Positions 32,934 through 42,529 are shown, numbered from the stretch's first letter. The stretch is DNA of 64,000 nt from Bacteroidota bacterium (GCA_018266395.1 JAFEAM010000017.1:1-64000); one strand, 5' to 3'. Program-made: numbers and translations. The notes: generated by a model from the sequence alone, not told the origin.

Positions 32934-33851
32934 TCAGATCTCAAACGTAAAGTGCTTTTCAATGATGGCCTCCTTTTCTTTTCGTACAAACTCGAGGAAG
33001 GCGGCCGCCACCGGTGAATGTTGCTTTCCTTTCGGCCAGATCAACCGCCAGGTGTTACGGATCGGCAGCCCGGTAACGGGGATAACCTGCAACTGTCGGC
33101 TTTCGAGTTCATTCTTGATGGCGATGTGCGGCATAATGGAATAGCCCAGTCCTGCCAGTACGGCCTGCTTTACCGCTTCATTGGATGTGAGCTGCATCTT
33201 CCGGTTGATCACCAGATGATTGCGGCGGATGAAGTGGTCCATGGCCAGCCGGGTGCCGGAGCCCTCTTCCCGGAACATCAGCGGCAGCTCTTTCAGGATG
33301 TTTTTCGGATAGGGCGACTTTCTGAATTTTTCATCTGTATTCCCCACTAGGTAAAGTCGGTTCTCCAGCAAGTCGACATGTTCAACCATCGGATTCACAG
33401 GCAGGATGGAGACAAAGGCAAAGTCGACCGCGTTGGTTTCCATCCCTTCAATCACCCCGCTCCGGTTGGTCACATCCATATTCAGTTCAACGGACTTGTG
33501 CTGCTTCATGAATGGCGCGAGGAAGAAAGGCATCAGGTATTTTCCCGTTGATACCACCGAAAGCTTTAGCCTCCCGGTGAGCATTCCTTTAAAGGAGTGA
33601 GTCTTGTTGTCGATGTTGGCTACCTGCTGCAGAATGCTTTCGGCCGACTTGGCCACCTCCTTCCCAAAATCCGTGATATAAATCCGGCGTCCGACCACCT
33701 CGGTCAGGGGGATGTCGAATTGATCCTGAAAATTCTTCAGCTGGATGGATACGGCGGGCTGTGTAAGGTGAAGCTCCTCGGCAGCTCTCGTAACACTAAG
33801 CGTTTGTGTGATTTTCAGGAAGATTTGCAGTTGGTTCAGCGTATAGTTCAT
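32934..33851 (-). CDS. LysR-type transcriptional regulator
   Basis: The 305-residue protein has the N-terminal LysR HTH (about 1-60, LSVTRAAEELHLTQPAVSIQLKNFQ) and a two-lobe effector domain (LKLSVVSTGKYLMPFFLAPFMK, then MFREEGSGTRLAMDHFIRR). The sequence resembles CbbR/CysB-like branches, but the inducer cannot be read. It is divergent from the small ORF and RND efflux operon at 33895-40261, so regulation of that pump is the most likely function. Its start codon lies within a 21-bp palindrome. Confidence 0.9.
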   Translation of the reverse strand: MNYTLNQLQIFLKITQTLSVTRAAEELHLTQPAVSIQLKNFQDQFDIPLTEVVGRRIYITDFGKEVAKSAESILQQVANIDNKTHSFKGMLTGRLKLSVVSTGKYLMPFFLAPFMKQHKSVELNMDVTNRSGVIEGMETNAVDFAFVSILPVNPMVEHVDLLENRLYLVGNTDEKFRKSPYPKNILKELPLMFREEGSGTRLAMDHFIRRNHLVINRKMQLTSNEAVKQAVLAGLGYSIMPHIAIKNELESRQLQVIPVTGLPIRNTWRLIWPKGKQHSPVAAAFLEFVRKEKEAIIEKHFTFEI

Positions 33852-33867
33852 AAATACTATTTATGAA
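33847..33867. promoter_or_regulatory. LysR operator candidate over the start codon
   Basis: TTCATAAATA-C-TATTTATGAA is a perfect palindrome with a single central base, and the ATG of the regulator (33849-33851) is inside it. Further TTTATG and CATAAA half-sites (to about 33885) continue towards the divergent gene. The T-N11-A geometry and location fit an autoregulatory LysR site. Confidence 0.65.
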
Positions 33868-33894
33868 TGTGATAATAAACATAAATAATTAAAA

Positions 33895-34365
33895 ATGAAC
33901 GCCAAATCCCATCATTGCGCCTCTAAATGCCGAACTAAAAAGGTCCTAACCTTGCAACCGATTTCGAAATACTTTCTAAGCATTCTTGTGCTGTTGAGCG
34001 GGCACATACTGCTGTTTGGGCATTCCTGTATGGAGCAATGCTCCTCGTCTAAAGAAAATCTGAGCAAGGCAGAGCCTCAATGTGTTGTGGCATTGGGCGA
34101 TATGAAGCTGTCCGTGGCTCATCCCGTCACCCTTTACAGGGAGGGCGCGCCAAGGCACGAAGTGATAGAGATTGAAGAAAACGAGCTGGAACGCACATCC
34201 TCGAGGAAGTATCTGGGTGATTCCAGGTTGCCCCTGCTATGTACATACAACCATAAACCGCTGGGCATGATGGACTTCATGAGCCGGCTCTCATACCTGG
34301 AATACTTGTCTGGAATTTCCTGCGGAATCCCGCTGCATATCATGCTGAGTGTGATCAGGTCATGA
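33895..34365 (+). CDS. Hypothetical protein upstream of the RND operon
   Basis: The 156-residue frame starts at an ATG 43 bases from the divergent LysR start. It has one hydrophobic segment (about 26-44, YFLSILVLLSGHILLFGHSC) and a Cys-rich beginning (HHCASKCR, SCMEQC). No family is recognised. Its position at the head of the efflux operon argues for reality; the absence of a standard signal peptide argues for caution. The following gap of 139 bases separates it from the MFP gene. Confidence 0.4.
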   Translation: MNAKSHHCASKCRTKKVLTLQPISKYFLSILVLLSGHILLFGHSCMEQCSSSKENLSKAEPQCVVALGDMKLSVAHPVTLYREGAPRHEVIEIEENELERTSSRKYLGDSRLPLLCTYNHKPLGMMDFMSRLSYLEYLSGISCGIPLHIMLSVIRS

Positions 34366-34504
34366 TGGAAATCAATGGTTATGGCCTGAATGGGTCATTT
34401 CAAATCCGGCTGTCCTGCATGTCATTAAAATTAAATTGCGGGTGGTCATTTCACCATTAAGAACGCTTTATTGAAACCATAGAAAGTTAACCGGTATTTC
34501 TCTT

Positions 34505-35602
34505 ATGCAATTGAACCTGACGAGCCGAATCCTCATGCTGCTGAGCCTGGGAGCGCTCATATTCTTACAAAGCTGCCACTCGAAGGAAGGTGAGGGGGAC
34601 GAAGAAATAAAGTTTTTGGTGACCAGTCCCCTCACGAAGGACACCACCATTACGAGGACCTATGTGTGCCAGATCCGTTCCATACAGCACATCGAACTGC
34701 GCGCGCTGGAGAAAGGCTATCTGCAGAATATTTTTGTGGATGAAGGAAAGTTTGTCCGGAAAGGGCAAATGATGTTTCAGATCATGCCGTTGCTTTACCG
34801 TGCGGAGCTGCAGAAAGCGGAGGCTGAAGCCAAATTCGCAGAGATCGAGTACCTCAATACGAAGCAGCTTGCTGACAGCAATGTGGTCTCCAAGAATGAG
34901 CTGGCGCTGGCCAAGGCCAAGTTCGACAAGGCAAAAGCGGAACAGGCACTGGCGCAGGTTCATCTTGGATTTACGGAAATCCGCGCGCCATTTGACGGCA
35001 TCATGGACCGGTTCTATGTACGGCTGGGCAGTCTTGTAAACGAAGGAGACCTGCTCACCACCCTTTCCGACAACAGCCAGATGTGGGTCTACTTCAACGT
35101 CCCGGAAGCGGAATACCTGAACTACAAGCAGCATCAGCGACAAGACAGCCTGCTGAAGGTGCGGCTGCAGATGGCCAACCAGCAGATATTTGAATATCGC
35201 GGTGTGGTAAAGACGATAGAGGCGGATTTCAATAATGAGACAGGCAATATTGCCTTCCGTGCCACCTTCCCCAATCCGAAAGGACTGCTGCGTCACGGAG
35301 AGACAGGAAATATCCTGATCACGGATGTGCTGAAGAAAGCGCTGATCATTCCTCAAAAGTCCACGTTCGAGGTGCTGGAGAAGAAGTATGTATTTGTCGT
35401 GGACAAGGACGGCATTGCAAGACAGAGAGAAGTTGCGATCGGAGCCGAAATACCTGACCTGTACATCATCACTTCAGGATTGACCAGCGATGATAAGATC
35501 GTACTGGAAGGAATCAGGAAAATAAGTGACGGACTCAAGATCGAGTACACTTATGAAGATCCCAAAACCGTGCTCCCCCGTCTTAAAGTTTATGTTGAGT
35601 AA
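34505..35602 (+). CDS. RND efflux membrane fusion protein (HlyD/AcrA type), lipoprotein
   Basis: The 365-residue periplasmic adaptor has a lipobox ending FLQSC (C24), a split lipoyl domain (KGYLQNIFVDEGKFVRKGQMMFQI and GFTEIRAPFDGIMDRFYVRLGSLVNEGD), a coiled-coil hairpin between the halves (AELQKAEAEAKFAEIEYLN, ELALAKAKFDKAKAEQALAQ), and beta-barrel and membrane-proximal domains. It is the first member of the MFP-RND-OMF operon, 26 bases before the pump gene. It links the inner-membrane pump to the outer-membrane channel. No substrate specificity can be read. Confidence 0.92.
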   Translation: MQLNLTSRILMLLSLGALIFLQSCHSKEGEGDEEIKFLVTSPLTKDTTITRTYVCQIRSIQHIELRALEKGYLQNIFVDEGKFVRKGQMMFQIMPLLYRAELQKAEAEAKFAEIEYLNTKQLADSNVVSKNELALAKAKFDKAKAEQALAQVHLGFTEIRAPFDGIMDRFYVRLGSLVNEGDLLTTLSDNSQMWVYFNVPEAEYLNYKQHQRQDSLLKVRLQMANQQIFEYRGVVKTIEADFNNETGNIAFRATFPNPKGLLRHGETGNILITDVLKKALIIPQKSTFEVLEKKYVFVVDKDGIARQREVAIGAEIPDLYIITSGLTSDDKIVLEGIRKISDGLKIEYTYEDPKTVLPRLKVYVE

Positions 35603-35628
35603 GTAGCCGTTCCGCAAACAGAAAAGCA

Positions 35629-38600
35629 ATGTTTAATAAGTTTTTAAAGCGGCCTGTACTTGCGATTGTATTGGCACTTGTTACGGTGTTCATGGGGATG
35701 CTCGCAATCGAAACCCTTCCGACATCCCAATTTCCCAATATCGCGCCCCCGATGGTCATGGTTTCTGCTTCCTATCCCGGAGCCAGCGCCAAGACTCTTA
35801 CGGAATCCGTGATCATCCCTCTGGAGCAATCCATCAACGGTGCGTGGGGTATGCGTTATATGACCTCCGATGCCACCAGCGCCGGTGAGGCCAACATCCA
35901 GATCATCTTTAACCTGGGTACCAATCCCGATCAGGCCCTCGTTCAGGTTTCCAACCGTGTGGAGCAGGTGAGGAACCGACTTCCACCGCTCGTGCAACGG
36001 GAGGGGGTAATCATTACGCCCATCATGCCCAGCATGCTCATGTATGTAAACCTCTACAGTAAGGATGAGAACGCGAACATGAAGTTCCTTTTCAACTATG
36101 CGGGGGTGAACATGATCCCTGAACTTCAGCGTATCAACGGTATCGGACAGGCGCGTATCCTCGGAAGCCGGCAATATGCCATGAGGGTATGGCTGAATCC
36201 GGACCGCATGCGCGCATACAGCGTTTCTCCGGATGAAGTAATGGAGGCGCTCAGCGATCAGAGTATCATTGGTAAAGCCGGACGTATAGGACGGGGCGAT
36301 GCCAACCGCGCAGAAGCACTCGAATACGTGCTTGCGTATTCAGACCGTTTCAGCGATCCCAAACAATATGAAAATGTGATCATCCGCGCCAATCCCAACG
36401 GCGAATTGCTGCGTCTAAAAGATGTCGCCAAGGTGGTGTTGGGGAGTGAATACTATGACATCTATTCCAATATCAACGGACACCCTTCTGCCGCCATCGT
36501 ATTGAAGCAAACTTATGGCAGCAATGCCAGTGAGGTAATCAAGAATGTGAAGGCTAAACTGGACGAGCTGAAGAAATCCTTCCCGCCGGGAATGGACTAT
36601 GAGATCAGCTATGACGTATCCAAGTTTCTTGATGCTTCAACGGAGAACGTGATCCACACCCTGAGGGATGCATTCATCCTCGTGGCGTTGGTCGTGTTCA
36701 TCTTCCTCGGTGACTGGCGCTCCACGCTGATCCCCACGCTTGCGGTTCCGATCTCGCTTATCGGTGCCTTCATCTTCATGCAGATCTTCGGGCTTACCAT
36801 CAACATGATCACACTATTCGCACTTGTGCTGGCCATCGGTATTGTGGTCGACGACGCAATTGTGGTGGTGGAGGCAGTCCATGCCAAGATGGAAGAGGAG
36901 CACTTGTCGCCGTACAAGGCGGTACAGAAAGTGCTGGGCGAAATCAGCGGAGCGGTGATTGCCATCACCTTGCTGATGACGGCGGTATTCGTGCCGGTGG
37001 CATTCATGACGGGTCCCGTGGGCGTATTCTACAGGCAGTTCTCCATCACCATGGCCAGTTCCATTGTATTGTCGGGTCTGGTTGCCTTGACACTTACGCC
37101 GGTGCTCTGTGCCATGATCTTGAAAAACACGCATGGAAAACCCAAGAAGCGAAATCTGCTGACCAGGTTCATCGATGGATTCAACGTGATTTTCGAGAAG
37201 GTGACCGGAAAATATGTGGGCCTGCTCAGACTCATCGCGCACCGGAGGCTTGTTACAGCAGGATTGTGGATCGTCTTCGTTCTGGGAATCTATGCAATCG
37301 CCGAAAGTCTTCCTTCCGGCTTCATACCCAGTGAGGACCAGGGAATGATCTACGCGATTATCCAGACTCCGCCCGGTTCAACCCTGGAACGCACCAATGA
37401 TCTTTCCCGCGAACTGCAAGACTTGATCATGAAAGTGGAGGGCATTCAGTCCGTCTCTTCCATCGCAGGCTATGAGGTGTTAACTGAAGGCCGGGGTTCC
37501 AATGCCGGTACCTGTTTGATCAACCTGAAGCCCTGGAATGAACGCGATCATACGGTTCAGGAAATCATTTATGAGCTGGAGGCAATATCCAAGGAAATTC
37601 CGGGAGCTACGATAGAATTCTTTGATCCCCCGGCTGTACCCGGGTATGGTGCGGCAGGAGGTTTTGCATTGCAGTTGCTGGACAAGACCAATACAGGAAA
37701 CTATGACGACCTCGAGCGGGTGAAGAATGAATTCATGGCTGCTTTGGGAAAACGGAAGGAGATCATTGGATTGTTCACCTTCTTCAGCGCAAACTACCCT
37801 CAGTATGAAATCGAGTTTGACAACCAGATGGCGATGCAGAAGGGTGTATCCATAGGTAATGCCATGAACACCTTGTCCATCTTCGTGGGAAGTACGTATG
37901 AACTTGGCTTCATCAAGTTCCAACGCTTCTTTAAAGTATTCGTTCAGGCATCACCTGAATTCAGGAGACTTCCTTCTGACTTGATGAACCTCTATGTGAA
38001 GAGCGACAAAGGGGAGATGGTTCCCTTCTCTTCATTTATGAAGATCACCAAAAAGCAGGGGGCCAACGAAATCAACCGGTACAACATGTACAATACAGCC
38101 GCCATCAGGGGTGCGCCCGCCAAGGGTTATAGCTCCGGTGAGGCGATTCAGGCGGTGAAGGAAGTGGCGGCAAAAACCCTTCCTCACGGATATGATATTG
38201 ACTGGGCAGCCTTGTCCTACGACGAAGTGCGTCGCGGGAATGAAGCCATCTATATCTTCCTCATCGTATTGACATTCGTTTACCTGGTGCTGTCGGCCCA
38301 GTACGAAAGCTTCATCATTCCATTGGCAGTGGTGCTCTCTTTACCAGCAGGGGTATTCGGCTCTTTTGCCATGATCAGATACATGGGACTGGCCAATGAC
38401 ATCTATGCCCAGGTGGGATTGATCATGCTCGTCGGTCTGCTTGGTAAGAACGCAGTCTTGATTGTTGAATTTGCCGTGCAAAAGCACCGGCAGGGTGCGA
38501 CGATCCTGGAGGCGGCCATTGAAGGTGCGAAGGTCCGATTCCGCCCCATCCTCATGACCTCTTTTGCATTCGTGGCCGGATTGATCCCGCTCGTTATATC

Positions 38601-38835
38601 GCACGGAGCTGGTGCCATCGGCAACAAAACCATCGGTTCTTCGGCACTCGGAGGTATGATATTTGGAACCGTGTTTGGAGTTATCATCGTGCCCGGGTTG
38701 TATTACATCTTTGGCAGCCTCGCGGAAGGCAGACACCTGATCAGGGACGAAGAGGAAGACTCTCTGACTGAAGATATTGTTCACCGGGTGGACACTTTTC
38801 CTCAAATTGAAGGCAGCGAAGAAAATGCGCATTAA
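35629..38835 (+). CDS. RND efflux transporter, HAE1 (AcrB-like) family
   Basis: The 1068-residue inner-membrane pump has 12 hydrophobic segments and two large periplasmic loops. It begins with the HAE1-type MFNKFLKRPVLAIVLALVTVFMGM and ETLPTSQFPNIAPP; the proton-relay aspartates D408 and D409 are in GIVVDDAIVVVEAV. Length and pattern match AcrB/MexB homologues, which export hydrophobic compounds by proton antiport. Its end overlaps the outer-membrane factor start by 11 bases, indicating translational coupling. The operon is complete, with regulator, adaptor, pump and channel. Confidence 0.95.
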   Translation: MFNKFLKRPVLAIVLALVTVFMGMLAIETLPTSQFPNIAPPMVMVSASYPGASAKTLTESVIIPLEQSINGAWGMRYMTSDATSAGEANIQIIFNLGTNPDQALVQVSNRVEQVRNRLPPLVQREGVIITPIMPSMLMYVNLYSKDENANMKFLFNYAGVNMIPELQRINGIGQARILGSRQYAMRVWLNPDRMRAYSVSPDEVMEALSDQSIIGKAGRIGRGDANRAEALEYVLAYSDRFSDPKQYENVIIRANPNGELLRLKDVAKVVLGSEYYDIYSNINGHPSAAIVLKQTYGSNASEVIKNVKAKLDELKKSFPPGMDYEISYDVSKFLDASTENVIHTLRDAFILVALVVFIFLGDWRSTLIPTLAVPISLIGAFIFMQIFGLTINMITLFALVLAIGIVVDDAIVVVEAVHAKMEEEHLSPYKAVQKVLGEISGAVIAITLLMTAVFVPVAFMTGPVGVFYRQFSITMASSIVLSGLVALTLTPVLCAMILKNTHGKPKKRNLLTRFIDGFNVIFEKVTGKYVGLLRLIAHRRLVTAGLWIVFVLGIYAIAESLPSGFIPSEDQGMIYAIIQTPPGSTLERTNDLSRELQDLIMKVEGIQSVSSIAGYEVLTEGRGSNAGTCLINLKPWNERDHTVQEIIYELEAISKEIPGATIEFFDPPAVPGYGAAGGFALQLLDKTNTGNYDDLERVKNEFMAALGKRKEIIGLFTFFSANYPQYEIEFDNQMAMQKGVSIGNAMNTLSIFVGSTYELGFIKFQRFFKVFVQASPEFRRLPSDLMNLYVKSDKGEMVPFSSFMKITKKQGANEINRYNMYNTAAIRGAPAKGYSSGEAIQAVKEVAAKTLPHGYDIDWAALSYDEVRRGNEAIYIFLIVLTFVYLVLSAQYESFIIPLAVVLSLPAGVFGSFAMIRYMGLANDIYAQVGLIMLVGLLGKNAVLIVEFAVQKHRQGATILEAAIEGAKVRFRPILMTSFAFVAGLIPLVISHGAGAIGNKTIGSSALGGMIFGTVFGVIIVPGLYYIFGSLAEGRHLIRDEEEDSLTEDIVHRVDTFPQIEGSEENAH

Positions 38836-40261
38836 CAGATTAATCATATTGTCGGGGATTGCAGGTCTTTCCCTTTTGTTTGACGCCTGTAAGGTTCCTT
38901 CCTCTATGGTTCCCCGGGACGAAAACAAGTCGGTACCTACTGGATTCAAGGACACCCGTGACACCACCAATTCAGGCACCATGAAGTGGAGGGAATTCTT
39001 TACGGATCCCAATCTGGTTCAGCTGATTGATACGGCGCTCCACCATAATCAGGAACTGAACATTATCATGCAGGAGATCAATGTGGCGCGGAATGAAGTG
39101 CGAGCCAGAAAGGGGGAATACCTGCCCTTCATCGACCTTCAGGGAGGCGTGGCCGTGGAGAAGGCGGCGCGCTACACACGCAATGGCGCTGTGGATGCTA
39201 CCACCGAGATTGAACCCGGAAAGGAGATTCCAGATCCTTTGCCGGATATCCTGGTTGCGGCTAACATGTCATGGCAGGTGGACATCTGGAAGAAACTGAG
39301 AAACGCCAGAAAGTCGGCGATGTACCGCTACCTCGGTTCTACGGAGGGAAAGAATTTCATGGTTACACAGTTGATCGCTGAAATTGCAACATCCTACTAT
39401 GAGTTGATGGCCCTCGATAACCAGCTGGAGATCCTGAAGAAGAACATCGAAATCCAGCAGAACGCGCTGGAGATCGTGAAGCAGGAGAAGCAGGCTGCCA
39501 AGGTAACGGAACTGGCGGTGCGCAGGTTCGAGGCCGAAGTGCTGAAGAACCAGAGCAGGTTGTACTACATCAGCCAGATGATTACCGTAACGGAGAACCG
39601 GATCAATTTCCTCGTGGGGAGGTTTCCGCAGTCCGTGCCAAGAAGCTCAAGCATGTTCACCGAGTTGCTGCCGGCTACGGTATTCGCGGGGATTCCGCCG
39701 AACTTGCTGCAAAACAGACCGGATATCAGACAGGCAGAGCTTGAGTTGATGTCATCCAAGCTTGATGTCAGCATTGCGAAGGCGAACTTCTACCCTTCAC
39801 TTAATATTTCGGCGGCCATCGGTCTGCAGGCGTTCAACGCGTCATACCTGGTTACAAGACCAGAGTCCATGTTGTATTCGGTGGGAGCGGGGCTCGCTGC
39901 GCCGCTGATAAACCGGAATGCCATCAAGGCGATGTACTACAGCGCTAATGCCAGGCAGATCCAGGCAGTATACAATTATGAGCGGACAATACTGAACGCC
40001 TATATTGAAGTATCCAACCAACTGTCGAACATCAGCAACCTTGAGCAGAGCTATTATCTGAGGTCGATGCAGGTGCAGGCACTCACGCAGTCGATCGACA
40101 TCTCCACCCGTTTGTTCAAGTCGGCCCGCGCCGACTACATGGAAGTGTTGCTTACACAGCGCGATGCACTGGAGTCAAAGTTCGAGCTGATCGAGACCAA
40201 GAAGCAGCAGATGAACGCCATGGTCAACATCTACCAGGCGCTGGGAGGAGGATGGAACTAG
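38825..40261 (+). CDS. Outer-membrane efflux channel (TolC/OprM type), lipoprotein
   Basis: From the ATG at 38825 the 478-residue protein has a lipobox ending LLFDAC (C22) and the two-fold OEP repeat of long helical hairpins (WREFFTDPNLVQLIDTALHHNQEL, then NLLQNRPDIRQAELELMSSKLDVSIAKANFYPSLN). The start chosen inside the pump gene (11-base overlap) gives a signal sequence that the longer frame would bury. It forms the trimeric duct for the MFP-RND pump. A tandem repeat tract follows its stop. Confidence 0.92.
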   Translation: MRINRLIILSGIAGLSLLFDACKVPSSMVPRDENKSVPTGFKDTRDTTNSGTMKWREFFTDPNLVQLIDTALHHNQELNIIMQEINVARNEVRARKGEYLPFIDLQGGVAVEKAARYTRNGAVDATTEIEPGKEIPDPLPDILVAANMSWQVDIWKKLRNARKSAMYRYLGSTEGKNFMVTQLIAEIATSYYELMALDNQLEILKKNIEIQQNALEIVKQEKQAAKVTELAVRRFEAEVLKNQSRLYYISQMITVTENRINFLVGRFPQSVPRSSSMFTELLPATVFAGIPPNLLQNRPDIRQAELELMSSKLDVSIAKANFYPSLNISAAIGLQAFNASYLVTRPESMLYSVGAGLAAPLINRNAIKAMYYSANARQIQAVYNYERTILNAYIEVSNQLSNISNLEQSYYLRSMQVQALTQSIDISTRLFKSARADYMEVLLTQRDALESKFELIETKKQQMNAMVNIYQALGGGWN

Positions 40262-40264
40262 ACA

Positions 40265-40384
40265 TTTCGTGATTTGGTGATTTGGTGATTTGTTGATTTG
40301 GGGGTAACCCTGACTTTTCGGGTTGCAAATTGAAATCTGAAACCTGAGATCTGAAACCTGAGATCTGAGATTAGTAATCATCAA
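40265..40384. repeat. Low-complexity repeat tract after the efflux operon
   Basis: GTGATTTG-like words repeat three times (from 40269), a GGGTAACCC..CGGGTTGC hairpin follows, and a 14-base unit AACCTGAGATCTGA occurs in tandem at 40341-40354 and 40355-40368, preceded by a partial copy. The tract fills the gap between convergent genes, where a two-way transcription end is expected. Confidence 0.7.
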
Positions 40385-41500
40385 TCATACCCTCAAGAAC
40401 ACACCCTTTTTATACATGAAGTAAAGAAACCACCATTGCACGAGAACATAGCAGCAGGCCATGGCAACTTCCTTCCAGGGTGAAGTGAATAACTGGCCGA
40501 TCCACCCAAGCAGCGCTTGTGAAGCGTAGTCCCAGTTGATGAACCCGCCCGAGAGGTAAATCAGGATCGAGTTCATGCCGATGATCGTGAAGAAGAAAGC
40601 CCACCTTCTGAATCCCTTCACATCGATGATATAATAGAAGATGGAGAGGAGAATAAGACTGCAGCCGCCAGCCAGCAATACAAAAGAGCTCGTCCACAGA
40701 TTCTTGTTGATAGGGAAGTCCATGTTCCACAATTGGGAGAGACCGAGCAGTATAATGCCTGACAGGAACATGTACGCGGCCTTGCGTGTGGATGTCAGAC
40801 CCGGATTGTTTTTGATGAAGGTTCCGGTAAGTATGCCAAGCAACCCGGTACTGATGGCGGGAATGGTTGACATCAGGCCTTCCGGGTCGTGAATCCCCCG
40901 GTAAAGACGGCCAGGGATCACTATCCGGTCAATATAGGAGGCAAAATTTCCTTCCATGGTCAGATCACCGGGGGCAAAGCCTGGCGCCGATTCAAACTTC
41001 AACAGCAGCCAGTAGCCAATGATAAGCGCCCAGAACCAGACAATCTGTGCCCGTTGCCTGGAGTACAGGAAAATGATGTTCGCAAACATGTAGGCAAGGC
41101 CGATCCTTCCCAGTACGCTTGGGAAGCGAATGTCTGCAATGGGTTGAAACTTCAATCCATTATTGTAGATCAAACCCAGAAGAACCAGTATCAATCCCCG
41201 CTTGATCACGCGCAACAGCAGTGCGGTGTGGTCCTTTCCTTTCTCCAGTTCCCGGCCAATGGAGTAGGGGGTAGCCACTCCTGCAATGAAGAGAAACAAC
41301 GGGAAGATCAGGTCATAGAAATGAAATCCATTCCATTCGGGATGGTCCAGCTGGACGGAGAAGCCTTCCCAGAATCCGTTGCCGGTTGCCTTCGCGAGGT
41401 TGTGCACGATATTTTCGGCGCCCATGATCCAGAACATGTCAAAGCCGCGCAGGGCATCCAGGGAATAGAGTCGCTGGGATGGGATTGTGGAGGAGGGCAT
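40385..41500 (-). CDS. Heparan N-acetyltransferase-like membrane protein (DUF5009/NAGAT type)
   Basis: The 371-residue protein starts at the ATG at 41500 (MPSSTIPSQRLYSLDALRGFDM), giving the family start RLxSLDxLRGFDM just before the first helix. About ten hydrophobic segments follow, with DLIFPLFLFIAGV, RVIKRGLILVLLGL and WAFFFTIIGMNSILIYL. These are features of acyltransferase_3-related proteins annotated as heparan-alpha-glucosaminide N-acetyltransferase-like. It is expected to transfer acetyl groups across the inner membrane to sugars. The longer frame adds a non-conserved hydrophobic start. Confidence 0.85.
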   Translation of the reverse strand: MPSSTIPSQRLYSLDALRGFDMFWIMGAENIVHNLAKATGNGFWEGFSVQLDHPEWNGFHFYDLIFPLFLFIAGVATPYSIGRELEKGKDHTALLLRVIKRGLILVLLGLIYNNGLKFQPIADIRFPSVLGRIGLAYMFANIIFLYSRQRAQIVWFWALIIGYWLLLKFESAPGFAPGDLTMEGNFASYIDRIVIPGRLYRGIHDPEGLMSTIPAISTGLLGILTGTFIKNNPGLTSTRKAAYMFLSGIILLGLSQLWNMDFPINKNLWTSSFVLLAGGCSLILLSIFYYIIDVKGFRRWAFFFTIIGMNSILIYLSGGFINWDYASQALLGWIGQLFTSPWKEVAMACCYVLVQWWFLYFMYKKGVFLRV

Positions 41501-41683
41501 CGCTGTAACGAATATAAGAACGGGAAGAATATTGAAAGTTAAAATCAAAGTAGAATATCCAATGTTGATTATCACACAATGGACAATCAACAATCAGTAA
41601 TTAGTAATTGACCACCGTTTTTCATACCTTATTCCGAGCCTTCGACCAAAAGAATTATTCTCGACCAACTAACCTTACCTTCT

Positions 41684-42436
41684 ATGAAAACCGGGAAACT
41701 CCTCACCCTTCTTATTTTGATTTCGTTTGCCTCCCACGCCCAAAAGCACAAGGCTACAAAGGCTGAGGCCGATTACTACAACCAATTTCAGGTCTTGTAT
41801 TCTTCGATGCCTGAGAAGTTCAGGGGCGGAAGTATGGATGATTTTGGTGCGCGGCCTTCGGAGATCAGTGAAGGCGATCAAATGCAGGATTGCAAATCCC
41901 TTGATTGTTATATGCTGCTGGCCACGGCCAATTATGGATTTGCTTACAAAAATGCTGATGCAGTTGCTTTAAAGAGTCAGATAAACGCCATCAAGGGCAC
42001 TGACGCTGCAAGCCTGAAAAAGAAAGACCAGCTTGAATATAAATTGACCAATGAATATGGACTGAGCATAAAACTGATGGCGAATTTTGTCTCCGGAGAA
42101 TACTTCCTGTACTGCAAAGGATCAAACTATCAGAAACTGACACCCCCGGCAGGCTGGGATGGCTGGTACATGGGTTCAATGGCGAACTGCCCCGACTTCA
42201 GCGGAGTCCAGTCCGCTGATGCAAGTTTTGTCTTTATGGGCTCAGCCCCTGAGGTCAAAGAAACAGCCCGGCCGGAGACGACTAAAGGAGTACCCACTTT
42301 TCCCATCAATCCATCCGACATCAACCAGTTTAAAGTAAAAAATGTGGTGCTCTACATCCAGGGCTCAAAAGAGCTGGTCGCGGAGTTTGTCAAGAATATG
42401 GATACCGCCTCATTGCGTGGGCTGATCGCCAAGTGA
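41684..42436 (+). CDS. Secreted protein, paralogue of the gene at 8404
   Basis: The 250-residue protein has a signal peptide (MKTGKLLTLLILISFASHAQ). It shares with the 8404 product the QDCxSxDC cluster, LMANF, YCKGSNYQKLTPPAGWD, DASFVFMG, FPINP and YIQGSKELVAEFVKNMDTASLRGL. The four shared cysteines and the fixed length argue for a folded, disulfide-bonded periplasmic domain of unknown function. It has a different neighbourhood from its paralogue. A large inverted repeat follows it. Confidence 0.7.
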   Translation: MKTGKLLTLLILISFASHAQKHKATKAEADYYNQFQVLYSSMPEKFRGGSMDDFGARPSEISEGDQMQDCKSLDCYMLLATANYGFAYKNADAVALKSQINAIKGTDAASLKKKDQLEYKLTNEYGLSIKLMANFVSGEYFLYCKGSNYQKLTPPAGWDGWYMGSMANCPDFSGVQSADASFVFMGSAPEVKETARPETTKGVPTFPINPSDINQFKVKNVVLYIQGSKELVAEFVKNMDTASLRGLIAK

Positions 42437-42529
42437 CGATTCAATGATTTGTTGATTAGGTGAATTGTTGATTGGGGTGAGCAGGATTTGACTAGCCACA
42501 ATCAATAATCAACAATCCACCAAATCATC
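42437..42529. repeat. Inverted repeat of TGATTTGTTGATT words between convergent genes
   Basis: The left arm (about 42441-42475, TCAATGATTTGTTGATTAGG and onward) and the right arm (42499-42529) are imperfect reverse complements. The right arm overlaps the stop codon of the minus-strand gene. Position between two convergent stops suggests a bidirectional transcript end. Confidence 0.65.
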
